Source: Streptomyces cyaneogriseus subsp. noncyanogenus (GTDB lineage: Bacteria > Actinomycetota > Actinomycetes > Streptomycetales > Streptomycetaceae). From it: DNA of 64,000 nt. The notes beneath the pieces are model-generated. The model saw only the letters and a list, made by a program, of their open reading frames with translations, made no database searches and was not told the origin of the DNA. The position numbers were made by a program, and so were the translations under genes. The DNA lies in the NCBI RefSeq assembly GCF_000931445.1, contig NZ_CP010849.1, positions 4,836,001 to 4,900,000 on the forward strand. The letters run 5' to 3'. Below, in pieces: positions 54,869 through 62,330 of this stretch (within the stretch, counting starts at the first letter, position 1; each line of letters opens with the position of its first letter).

Positions 54869-56146
54869 CTAGAAGAACGTACGGATGTAGTCGACGACCG
54901 TGCCGTCCGCCTCGGCGACCGGGATGAGCTGCCACTTGTCGAAGGACGTGCACGGGTGGGACAGGCCGAGCCCGACCCAGTCGCCGACCTCCAGGTCCGC
55001 CTCCGGTGCCGTGCGCAGCCAGGTGTGCTGGTCGGACAGGGCGCCGACCTCGATGCCGTCGGCCGGGCGCTCGACACCGTCGCGGCGGACCACCTGGACG
55101 GCGGGCAGGTGGAGGTCGTAGGCCGCGTCCCGCTTGCCCGCGTTGGCGAACGCCTGCTCGGCGCTGGGCCGCGAGACGACCTGCGTCCACAGGCGGAACG
55201 CGGGCTGGAGGACGCCCTCCCCGGGGATCCGGTTGAAGGGGGTCACCTCGCGGTAGTGGCCGTCGTCGTGCGAGACGTACGCGCCCGAGCGCAGCACCTT
55301 CAGGACCGGCCGGGACAGCTCGGGGATGCCGGCGAACACGTCGGCCACCGCGTCGAACCAGGCGCTGCCGCCCGCGCTCACCACGATCTCCTCCAGCCCG
55401 GCGAACCGCCCGTCCGCGTCGAAGCCGGCGGCGAGCGCGACCAGGCGGCGCAGCCAGGCGCGCACCCGCTCCGGGTCGGCCCGCGGCACCTCGCCCTCGT
55501 ACCCGGCGACACCGGCCAGCCGCAGGGTGCCCGTGGCCGCCACCGCGTCGGCGACCTCCGCGCACGCCGCCTCCGTGCGCGCGCCGGTGCGGGCGCCCTC
55601 GCCGGCGGCCAGCTCCACCACGACCTCCAGCGGCCGGGAGACCCCCTTCAGGGCCTCGTCCATCAGCCGCACCGCGCGCACCGAGTCGACGTAGCAGATC
55701 AGGCGGAAGTCCGGGTCGGCGTCCAGCCGGGCGGCCACCCAGCGCAGGGCCGCGGCGTCGACCAGCTCGTTGGCGAGGAAGAGGCGCCGGAAGCCGTAGC
55801 CGTACGCCACCCGCACCTGGTGCGGCACGGCCAGGGTGATGCCCCAGGCGCCGTGGTCGATCTGGCGCCGGAAGAGCTGCGGGGCCATGGAGGTCTTGCC
55901 GTGCGGCGCGAAGGCGAGGCCGTGCCGGGCGGCGTAGCTCTCCATGACCTTCAGGTTGTGCTCCAGGCGCTCGGCGGACAGGGCCAGCACGGGCGTGGTG
56001 AAACCGCCGGTGAACAGATTGCGGCGCTGGGCGGCCAGCTCCTGGACGGTCAGACCCTCGGCGTCCGGCGGGAGGCCCTTGAAGCGGTGGTCGACGCGTT
56101 CGCCGCCGAGCCGGGCGAGTGCTTCGGAACCGGTGCCGAGGGCCAT
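54869..56146 (-). CDS. Fold-type III PLP D-amino-acid deaminase/aldolase (D-serine dehydratase-like)
   Basis: The 425-residue protein has the alanine-racemase-like N-terminal barrel with the PLP lysine in APHGKTSMAP. The C-terminal D-serine-dehydratase-like domain has the zinc site: His in SDQHTWL and the H-x-C pair in LSHPCTSFDKW. Relatives are D-threonine aldolases and eukaryotic D-serine dehydratases; many bacterial ones are annotated as amino acid deaminases. It would turn the D-amino acid released by the next gene into a 2-oxo acid and ammonia via an enamine/imine that RidA can hydrolyse. Confidence 0.88.
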   Translation of the reverse strand: MALGTGSEALARLGGERVDHRFKGLPPDAEGLTVQELAAQRRNLFTGGFTTPVLALSAERLEHNLKVMESYAARHGLAFAPHGKTSMAPQLFRRQIDHGAWGITLAVPHQVRVAYGYGFRRLFLANELVDAAALRWVAARLDADPDFRLICYVDSVRAVRLMDEALKGVSRPLEVVVELAAGEGARTGARTEAACAEVADAVAATGTLRLAGVAGYEGEVPRADPERVRAWLRRLVALAAGFDADGRFAGLEEIVVSAGGSAWFDAVADVFAGIPELSRPVLKVLRSGAYVSHDDGHYREVTPFNRIPGEGVLQPAFRLWTQVVSRPSAEQAFANAGKRDAAYDLHLPAVQVVRRDGVERPADGIEVGALSDQHTWLRTAPEADLEVGDWVGLGLSHPCTSFDKWQLIPVAEADGTVVDYIRTFF

Positions 56147-56165
56147 GGAGCCTCCCTGATCGGAT

Positions 56166-56186
56166 GCGTTGCATATTCTGCAACGC
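56166..56186. promoter_or_regulatory. IclR-type operator in the divergent catabolic promoter region
   Basis: Perfect 8-bp arms GCGTTGCA (56166-56173) and TGCAACGC (56179-56186) around TATTC. TTGCA-N5-TGCAA is typical of IclR-family sites. It lies 20 bp from the deaminase start and 94 bp from the kinase start, so the IclR regulator encoded two genes away probably controls both arms. Confidence 0.75.
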
Positions 56187-56279
56187 TCATTGCGTATGTC
56201 GCTTACTGCTGTCTAACATCTCGGCCAACGCGGGGTCAACGGATCCGCCACCCCCCGATGCCGAGGAGCTACGACGATC

Positions 56280-57317
56280 GTGACCGCCACCGGACCCAGC
56301 ACCGCCCCCGACGTCGTGGACGTCGTCGCGCTCGGCGAGTCCATGGTCACGTTCCTGCCCTCCCGGCCGGGCCGCCTCGCCGACGTGCCCTCCTTCGACC
56401 GGGGCATCGGCGGCGCCGAGTCCAACGTGGCCTGCACGCTGGCCGCCGCCGGGCACTCGGCGCGCTGGGTGAGCCGGGTCGGCGCCGACGGCTTCGGCGA
56501 CCACCTGATCGAGGCGATCGGCGCCTACGGGGTCGACACCGCCTACGTCGGACGGGACGCCGCCCGCCCGACCGGCGTCTACTTCCGCACCGCCGGGGAC
56601 CGGGCCACCGACGCCCACGAGGTGGCGTACTACCGGGCCGGATCGGCCGCCTCCGCCATGTCCGCCGCCGACCTCGACCTGGACGCCGTCCGCGCCGGAC
56701 GCGTCCTGCACCTGTCCGGCATCACCGCCGCGCTCTCCGCCGGCTGCCTGGAGCTGATGCGCGAGCTGACCGCCCGCCGCCCCGGGCGCCCCCTGCTCTC
56801 CTTCGACGTCAACTACCGGCCCGGGCTGTGGCGCGGCACCGAGGACGGGCCCGCCGTGCTGCGGGAGCTGGCGCGCGGCGCCGACATCGTCTTCGTCGGC
56901 GAGGACGAGGGCTGGGGGACGGGCGGCCCCGAGGCCGTGCGCGCCGCGCTGCCCGAACCCGAGCTGCTCGTGGTCAAGCAGGGCGGCACGGGCGCCACCG
57001 CCTTCCACGGGCCGCACGCCACCTTCGTGCCCGCCCTCGCCGTGGACGTCGTCGCCGCCGTCGGCGCCGGGGACGCCTTCGCCGCCGGGTTCCTCTCCGC
57101 CACCCTGCGCGGGCTGCCCGTCCGCGACCGGCTGCGCCACGGCCACCTGATGGCCGCCGCCGCCCTCACCGTCCCCGGCGACCTGGCCGTGCCCCCCGCC
57201 CGCGCCCACGCCGACCGCCTGGCCGCACTCGACGACGGCGCGTGGGGGAGACTGCGACTCGGCCCCGGCTGGACGCAAGCCGACGAAGGGGCCGAGGAGG
57301 AGGTACGCACGCCATGA
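56280..57317 (+). CDS. PfkB-family carbohydrate kinase (KDG kinase-like)
   Basis: The 345-residue kinase has the PfkB N-terminal signature (GGAESNVACTLAAAG) and the C-terminal catalytic signature (VDVVAAVGAGDAFAAGF, with the base Asp). It resembles 2-keto-3-deoxygluconate kinases (GESMVTFLP start). The GTG at 56280 has GAGGAG 8 nt before. Its stop overlaps the iclR start in ATGA. In this cluster the substrate may be a keto-sugar acid imported by the GntP permease. Confidence 0.9.
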   Translation: MTATGPSTAPDVVDVVALGESMVTFLPSRPGRLADVPSFDRGIGGAESNVACTLAAAGHSARWVSRVGADGFGDHLIEAIGAYGVDTAYVGRDAARPTGVYFRTAGDRATDAHEVAYYRAGSAASAMSAADLDLDAVRAGRVLHLSGITAALSAGCLELMRELTARRPGRPLLSFDVNYRPGLWRGTEDGPAVLRELARGADIVFVGEDEGWGTGGPEAVRAALPEPELLVVKQGGTGATAFHGPHATFVPALAVDVVAAVGAGDAFAAGFLSATLRGLPVRDRLRHGHLMAAAALTVPGDLAVPPARAHADRLAALDDGAWGRLRLGPGWTQADEGAEEEVRTP

Positions 57318-58078
57318 GCCAGACCGTCGATCGCGCCCTGAGCATCCTGCCGCTGCTCGCCGAGGGCCCCGCCGACCTCGGGCAGGTCGCCGACCGCCTC
57401 GGCGTGCACAAGTCCACCGCCCTGCGCCTGCTGCGCACGCTCCACGAGCACGGCTTCGTCTACCGCCAGTCCGACCAGCGCTACCGCCTGGGCGCCCGCC
57501 TCATCGCCCTCGCCCAGGAGGCGATGGAGAACCTCGACGTCCGGGACATAGCCCACCCCCACCTCGTCCGCCTCAACGAACACTGCGGCCACACCGTGCA
57601 CCTGGCCGTGTACGAGGAGAACGAGGTCCTCTACATCGACAAGGTGGAGAGCCGCTACCCGGTCCGCATGTACTCCCGGATCGGCAAGCCCGTCGCCATC
57701 ACCGTGGCGGCCGTCGCCAAGCTGCTCCTGGCCGACCTGCCCGAACCCGAGCGCCGCGCCCTCGCGGAGAAGCTCGACTACCCCCTGTACACGCCCCGTT
57801 CGACGCCCAACGCGGCCGCGTTCCTGCGCGAGCTGGAGAAGGTGCGCGAACAGGGCTGGGCCACCGACCTCGGTGGCCACGAGGAGTCCATCAACTGCGT
57901 CGCCGCGCCGATCACCGGCGCGGACGGCCGGGTGGTCGCCGCGATGTCGGTCTCCGCGCCGAACGTCGTCGTCACCGCCGACGAACTCCTCACCCTGCTC
58001 CCGCTGGTCCGCCGTACCGCGGACGCCATCAGCGGCGAGTACTCCGGCAGGACCCCAGTCAAGGAAGTCAACGCATGA
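57314..58078 (+). CDS. IclR-family transcriptional regulator
   Basis: The 254-residue protein has the N-terminal winged helix (SQTVDRALSILPLLAEGPADLGQVADRLGVHKSTALRLLRTLHEHGFV) and the C-terminal GAF-like effector domain (GHTVHLAVYEENEVLYIDKVES; VAAPITGADGRVVAAMSVSAP). The ATG at 57314 overlaps the kinase stop, and its own stop overlaps the ridA start, so kinase, regulator and ridA are translationally coupled. It is the likely ligand-responsive switch of the divergent cluster through the operator at 56166. Confidence 0.93.
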   Translation: MSQTVDRALSILPLLAEGPADLGQVADRLGVHKSTALRLLRTLHEHGFVYRQSDQRYRLGARLIALAQEAMENLDVRDIAHPHLVRLNEHCGHTVHLAVYEENEVLYIDKVESRYPVRMYSRIGKPVAITVAAVAKLLLADLPEPERRALAEKLDYPLYTPRSTPNAAAFLRELEKVREQGWATDLGGHEESINCVAAPITGADGRVVAAMSVSAPNVVVTADELLTLLPLVRRTADAISGEYSGRTPVKEVNA

Positions 58079-58485
58079 CCGAGAAGATCGCGCTCACCCC
58101 CGAGACCCACACCGTTCCGCCCGCGAAGTTCTCGCACGGCGTCAAGAAGGGCAACATCCTCCAGGTCGCCGGCCAGGTCGGCTTCCTGCCCCACGAGGAC
58201 GGCAAGGCCCCGACCCCGGCCGGTCCCACCCTGCGCGAGCAGACCCTCCAGACCCTCGCCAACGTCAAGGCCATCCTCGAAGAGGGCGGCGCGACCTGGG
58301 ACGACGTGATGATGATCCGCGTCTACCTCACGGACGTGGACCACTTCGCCGAGATGAACGAGATCTACAACGCCTACTTCGAGGAGCAGGGCCTGACCCA
58401 GCCCCCCGCGGCGCGCACCACCGTCTACGTCGGCCTGCCCGCCGGCCTCCTCATCGAGATCGACGCCCTGGCCGTCCTCGGCTGA
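58075..58485 (+). CDS. ridA: RidA-family enamine/imine deaminase
   Basis: The 136-residue protein has the RidA/YjgF trimer fold. Conserved positions include GNILQVAGQVGF and the catalytic arginine in PPAARTTVYVGLP with the GLLIEIDALAV strand. Such proteins hydrolyse reactive 2-aminoacrylate-type enamines made by PLP dehydratases. Its place with a D-amino-acid deaminase makes biochemical sense, and it is a dedicated rather than housekeeping copy. Confidence 0.93.
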   Translation: MTEKIALTPETHTVPPAKFSHGVKKGNILQVAGQVGFLPHEDGKAPTPAGPTLREQTLQTLANVKAILEEGGATWDDVMMIRVYLTDVDHFAEMNEIYNAYFEEQGLTQPPAARTTVYVGLPAGLLIEIDALAVLG

Positions 58486-58592
58486 CGCGCGGGCCCCTTC
58501 TCCTTTCCTCACCCCCCCTCCGCATGTCGTCGCGGCACGGCGCCCTCCCCCCTTCCGGGCGCCGTGCCGCGATCCCCCCTGCCCGAAAGCTG

Positions 58593-58606
58593 TATGTCGT
58601 TACATA
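58593..58606 (+). promoter_or_regulatory. Inverted repeat before the GntP permease gene
   Basis: TATGT-CGTT-ACATA (58593-58606) lies 12 bp before the permease start. A related GTATGTCGCTTAC occurs at about 56193-56205 in the divergent promoter. They may share a regulator, either IclR or a GntR-type protein elsewhere. Confidence 0.45.
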
Positions 58607-58618
58607 GAGGACCCCCGT

Positions 58619-60109
58619 ATGTCCCATCTGTCCGCCCTCCCCCTCGCCGCCTCGGCGCCCGCCGGGTCCCCACCCCACACCGGCGGCCTCCTCCTCCTGA
58701 TCGACGGCACCGCCGGCCTGCTGACCGTCGCCGCCATCGGGATCGCCCTCCTCCTCTTCCTGATCATCAAGGTCCGGCTCCAGCCGTTCGTCGCGCTGCT
58801 CGCCGTCTCCATAGCCGTCGGCCTGCTGGCCGGTCTGTCGGTCACCGAACTCTTCGGCACCGTCCAGAAGTCGGACGCCGTCTCCACCATCGAGTCCGGC
58901 ATGGGCGGCATCCTCGGCCATGTGGCGATCATCATCGGCCTGGGCACCATGCTCGGCGCGATCCTCGAGGTCAGCGGCGGAGCGGAGGTGCTCGCCTCCC
59001 GGCTGCTGGGTCTGTTCGGCGAGCGGCGGGCCCCGCTCGCCATGGGCCTGACCGGCCTGATCTTCGGCATCCCGGTCTTCTTCGACGTCGGCATCTTCGT
59101 CCTCGCGCCGATCGTGTACGCCGCCGCCAAGCGCTCCGGCAAGTCCGTCCTGCTCTACTGCCTGCCCCTGCTGGCCGGCCTGTCCATGACCCACGCCTTC
59201 CTGCCGCCGCACCCGGGCCCGGTGGCCGCCGCCGGCCTGCTCCACGTGGACCTCGGCTGGGTGATCCTCATGGGCATCGTCTGCGGCATCCCCGCCGTGC
59301 TCGCCGCCTGGGCCTACTCCGCCTGGATCGGCCGCCGCGTCTTCGTCGCCGTCCCCCAGGACATGGTGGAGGCCGCCGAGGAGGCCAAGCGCGCCGTGGT
59401 CGAGGAGCAGCGCGCCTCGGGCGTCGAGCCGCGCGAGACGCCGGTCCCGCTGGGCACGGTCCTCGGCATCATCGGCACCCCGCTGGTGCTGATCCTCGCC
59501 GCGACCTTCTCCTCCATCGCCCTGGACCCCTCCACCACCCGCTCGGTCGTCGAGTTCTTCGGCAGCCCCTTCGTCGCCCTGACCATCGCCCTGCTCCTCG
59601 CCTACTTCCTGCTGGGCGTCCGGCGCGGCTGGTCCCGCAAGTCCCTGGAGACCGTCTCCACGGCCTCCCTCAAGCCCGTGGGCAACATCCTGCTCGTCGT
59701 CGGCGCGGGCGGTGTCTTCGGCGCGGTCCTCAAGGCCAGCGGCGTCGCCCAGGCGCTGTCCGACACCTTCAACGACGTCGGCCTGCCGGTGATCGCCCTG
59801 TCGTATCTGATCTCCCTGGTGCTGCGGGTCGCCCAGGGCTCGGCGACGGTGGCCATCGTGACCACGGCGGGCATCGTCACCCCGCTGCTGGCCGGCGGCG
59901 ACCACTCCCAGGCGTTCCTCGCCCTGGTCATCATGGCCATCTCGGCGGGCTCCATCTTCGCCTCGCACGTCAACGACGGCGGTTTCTGGATGGTCGCCAA
60001 GTACTTCGGCATCAGCGAACGGGACACCCTGAAGTCGTGGACCGTGCTGGAGAGCGTGCTCTCCCTCGGCGGGTTCGCGGTCGCCGCGGTGCTCAGTCTC
60101 TTCGTGTGA
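58619..60109 (+). CDS. GntP-family (gluconate:H+ symporter) permease
   Basis: The 496-residue permease has about 12-14 membrane segments and the GntP pattern: GMGGILGHVAIIIGLGTMLGAILEVSGGAE, FGIPVFFDVGIFVLAPI, LSMTHAFLPPHPGPVAAA and SHVNDGGFWMVAKYF, as in gluconate, idonate and D-serine (DsdX) importers. GAGGA precedes the ATG. DsdX is a GntP protein that imports D-serine, so with the D-amino-acid enzymes here a D-amino-acid or hydroxy-acid substrate is as likely as gluconate. Confidence 0.92.
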   Translation: MSHLSALPLAASAPAGSPPHTGGLLLLIDGTAGLLTVAAIGIALLLFLIIKVRLQPFVALLAVSIAVGLLAGLSVTELFGTVQKSDAVSTIESGMGGILGHVAIIIGLGTMLGAILEVSGGAEVLASRLLGLFGERRAPLAMGLTGLIFGIPVFFDVGIFVLAPIVYAAAKRSGKSVLLYCLPLLAGLSMTHAFLPPHPGPVAAAGLLHVDLGWVILMGIVCGIPAVLAAWAYSAWIGRRVFVAVPQDMVEAAEEAKRAVVEEQRASGVEPRETPVPLGTVLGIIGTPLVLILAATFSSIALDPSTTRSVVEFFGSPFVALTIALLLAYFLLGVRRGWSRKSLETVSTASLKPVGNILLVVGAGGVFGAVLKASGVAQALSDTFNDVGLPVIALSYLISLVLRVAQGSATVAIVTTAGIVTPLLAGGDHSQAFLALVIMAISAGSIFASHVNDGGFWMVAKYFGISERDTLKSWTVLESVLSLGGFAVAAVLSLFV

Positions 60110-60194
60110 GCGATGTCCGCTTCGTATAACGAAGTTGGGGCGATGCCGGGGCCGACTGTCCGAGGCACAGGTTTGTCGACCATACTGCTCCGCT

Positions 60195-60857
60195 GTGGAG
60201 CAGCGCATAGGTTCGAGCAGCCAGCCCCTGGAAGGGGAGCCCGTGGTGAAGGGCGCCGGATTCGACCCGGCCTTCATCCCCGGGCTTACGTCTCCCGCAT
60301 CCGGTGAGCCGGAGGGCGCCGAGCCGTCGGCCCGGCCCGAGGACGCGGAGCCGGCGGCGCCGGAGACCGAGGAGAGCCCCGCCGCGGCCTCCCCCGCCGA
60401 CGAGGCCGCGGGGGAGCCCGCCCCGGAGGAGGTCCCCGACGGCCCGGTCTTCGAGGCGTCCGACCGCCGTGCCCGCATCGTCGCCGACCACCGGGGCGTC
60501 CGGCTGAGCCTGGACGACCAGGAGTGCGATTTCCGCTGGGACGAGGTCGCGGCGGTCGAGACGGAGACGGCCCGCTTCGGGAAGCGGTTCACCGTCACCG
60601 TGCACACCCCCGACCGCCGCTGGTACCCCATCGAGATCGACGCCCCGTCCCGCGGCCGCTTCCAGGAGTGGGACGCCCGCCTGGACGAGGTCCTGGACGC
60701 GTACTTCGAAGACGGCGATGGCGGGGACGGCGGCGGCGGGGACACCGAGGAGCCCGGGGACGCCAAGGACACCCGGAAGGCCGAGGAGCCCGGGGGCAGC
60801 CGGGCGGCCGGGACCGACGGGGCCGGCGGGGCCGGCGAGGACCCGAAGGACGCCTGA
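60195..60857 (+). CDS. Conserved hypothetical protein with disordered flanks
   Basis: About 220 residues from a GTG at 60195. A central ordered region (GPVFEASDRRARIVADHRGVRLSLDDQECDFRWDEVAAVETETARFGKRFTVTVHTPDRRWYPIEIDA) reads as a small beta-domain of PH-like type. It lies between Glu/Pro/Ala-rich low-complexity segments. There is no signal peptide or membrane helix. It is unknown to me beyond streptomycete homologues; the beta-domain might bind a ligand or protein partner. Confidence 0.7.
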   Translation: MEQRIGSSSQPLEGEPVVKGAGFDPAFIPGLTSPASGEPEGAEPSARPEDAEPAAPETEESPAAASPADEAAGEPAPEEVPDGPVFEASDRRARIVADHRGVRLSLDDQECDFRWDEVAAVETETARFGKRFTVTVHTPDRRWYPIEIDAPSRGRFQEWDARLDEVLDAYFEDGDGGDGGGGDTEEPGDAKDTRKAEEPGGSRAAGTDGAGGAGEDPKDA

Positions 60858-60988
60858 GCCGACGGGGCCGGCGGGGCGGGCGAGGGCCGGCCGGGCCGGC
60901 GGAGCCACCCGAACGGGGGCCGCACATGCGGTGAAGATCCACGCACGCCCTCTTGTCCCACGGGCGGCGATGGGCTTACTTGACCTGC

Positions 60989-62311
60989 ATGGCGGACACC
61001 ACGGGACACACCAAGGACACCGGCGCCCCACGCGACTTCGACGCGGCGCCCCGCAAGTCGAGCTGGCGGTACATCGGCCCCGGCATCGTCGTCGCCGCGA
61101 CCGGGGTCGGGGCCGGCGACCTCGTGGCCACCCTCATCGCGGGCAGCAACTTCGGCTACACCCTCCTGTGGGCCGCGGTCCTCGGCTGCCTGGTGAAGAT
61201 CTCCCTCGCGGAGGCGGCCGGGCGCTGGCACCTGTCCACCGGCCGCACCCTGTTCGACGGCTGGGCGAGCCTGGGCCGCTGGACGACGTGGTTCTTCGTC
61301 GCCTACGTCGTGATCTGGGGCTTCGTCTACGGCGCGGCGGCGATGTCGTCCAGCGCGCTGCCGTTGCAGGCCCTCTTCCCGGACGTGATGGACCTCAAGT
61401 GGTGGGGCGCGGCCTGCGGCGTGGTGGGCCTGGTCTTCGTCTGGTTCAACAAGTACGCGGTCTTCGAGAAGGTCATGACGGTCCTGGTGGGCGTCATGTT
61501 CGTGGTGACCGTCTACCTCGCGATCCGGGTCACGCCGAACCTGGGCGACGCGTTCGCCGGGCTGCTCCCCGTCCTCCCGGACGAGAAGGACTCCATCCTC
61601 AACACCCTCGGCCTGATCGGCGGCGTCGGCGGCACCATCACGCTGGCCGCGTACGGCTACTGGGTCAACGCCAAGGGCTGGACCGACACGGGGTGGATGA
61701 AGGTGATGCGGCTGGACAACCGGGTCGCCTACGCCACGACCGGCGTCTTCGTCATCGCCATGCTCTTCGTCGGCGCCGAGCTGCTGCACTCCGCGAACAT
61801 CGCCATCGCCAGCGGCGACAAGGGGCTGGTCCAGCTCGGTGACATCCTGGAGGACGAGTACGGCACGGCCACGGCGAAGTTCTTCCTGATCGGCTTCTTC
61901 GCCACGTCCTTCACCTCGCTGATCGGCGTGTGGCACGGCGTGAGCCTGATGTTCGCCGACTTCGTGGCCCGCTACCGCACGCGCGGAGAGCTGAAGGGCG
62001 AGGAGGTCGCCGCCGGGGCCCGGGAGCGCTCCTGGCCCTTCCGCGCCTACCTGCTGTGGCTGACCTTCCCGCCCATCGTCCTGCTCTTCCAGGGCCAGCC
62101 CTTCCGCCTGATCATCATCTACGGCGTCCTCGGCGCGGCCTTCATGCCCTTCCTCGCCCTGACCCTGGTCTGGTTGCTCAACTCCTCCCGCACACCGCGC
62201 GAGTGGCGCAACGGCCCGCTGAGCAACGCCATGCTCGCCGTCGCCGGGCTGCTGTTCCTGGTGCTGTGCGTGAAGCAGATCTGGGACCAGCCGTGGTCGG
62301 AGTTCTTCTAG
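60989..62311 (+). CDS. Nramp-related divalent metal transporter family, atypical motifs
   Basis: The 440-residue protein has about 11 membrane helices and the overall Nramp pattern, with GPGIVVAATGVGAGDLVATL as helix 1 and GGVGGTITLAAYGYW as helix 6. The usual helix-1 DPGN and helix-6 M-P-H metal-binding motifs are absent (GAGD and ITLAAYG in their places). It therefore belongs to a divergent branch whose substrate may not be Mn2+ or Fe2+. The ATG at 60989 is chosen over the open upstream frame because MADTTGHTKD fits and CTTACTT (-10 like) lies just before it. Confidence 0.85.
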   Translation: MADTTGHTKDTGAPRDFDAAPRKSSWRYIGPGIVVAATGVGAGDLVATLIAGSNFGYTLLWAAVLGCLVKISLAEAAGRWHLSTGRTLFDGWASLGRWTTWFFVAYVVIWGFVYGAAAMSSSALPLQALFPDVMDLKWWGAACGVVGLVFVWFNKYAVFEKVMTVLVGVMFVVTVYLAIRVTPNLGDAFAGLLPVLPDEKDSILNTLGLIGGVGGTITLAAYGYWVNAKGWTDTGWMKVMRLDNRVAYATTGVFVIAMLFVGAELLHSANIAIASGDKGLVQLGDILEDEYGTATAKFFLIGFFATSFTSLIGVWHGVSLMFADFVARYRTRGELKGEEVAAGARERSWPFRAYLLWLTFPPIVLLFQGQPFRLIIIYGVLGAAFMPFLALTLVWLLNSSRTPREWRNGPLSNAMLAVAGLLFLVLCVKQIWDQPWSEFF

Positions 62312-62330
62312 GGCCGGGGGGACAGGCGCC

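Noticed and set aside
53423-58078. 1551-codon plus-strand open frame spanning five genes
   Set aside because: Only its last 255 codons (IclR) are real. The rest is antisense to the D-aminoacylase and deaminase genes or out of frame with the kinase, with low-complexity composition.
58451-61936. 1161-codon minus-strand frame
   Set aside because: It lies antisense to the GntP permease, the hypothetical gene and the Nramp-related gene, and is composed of Arg/Asp/Gly shadow codons.
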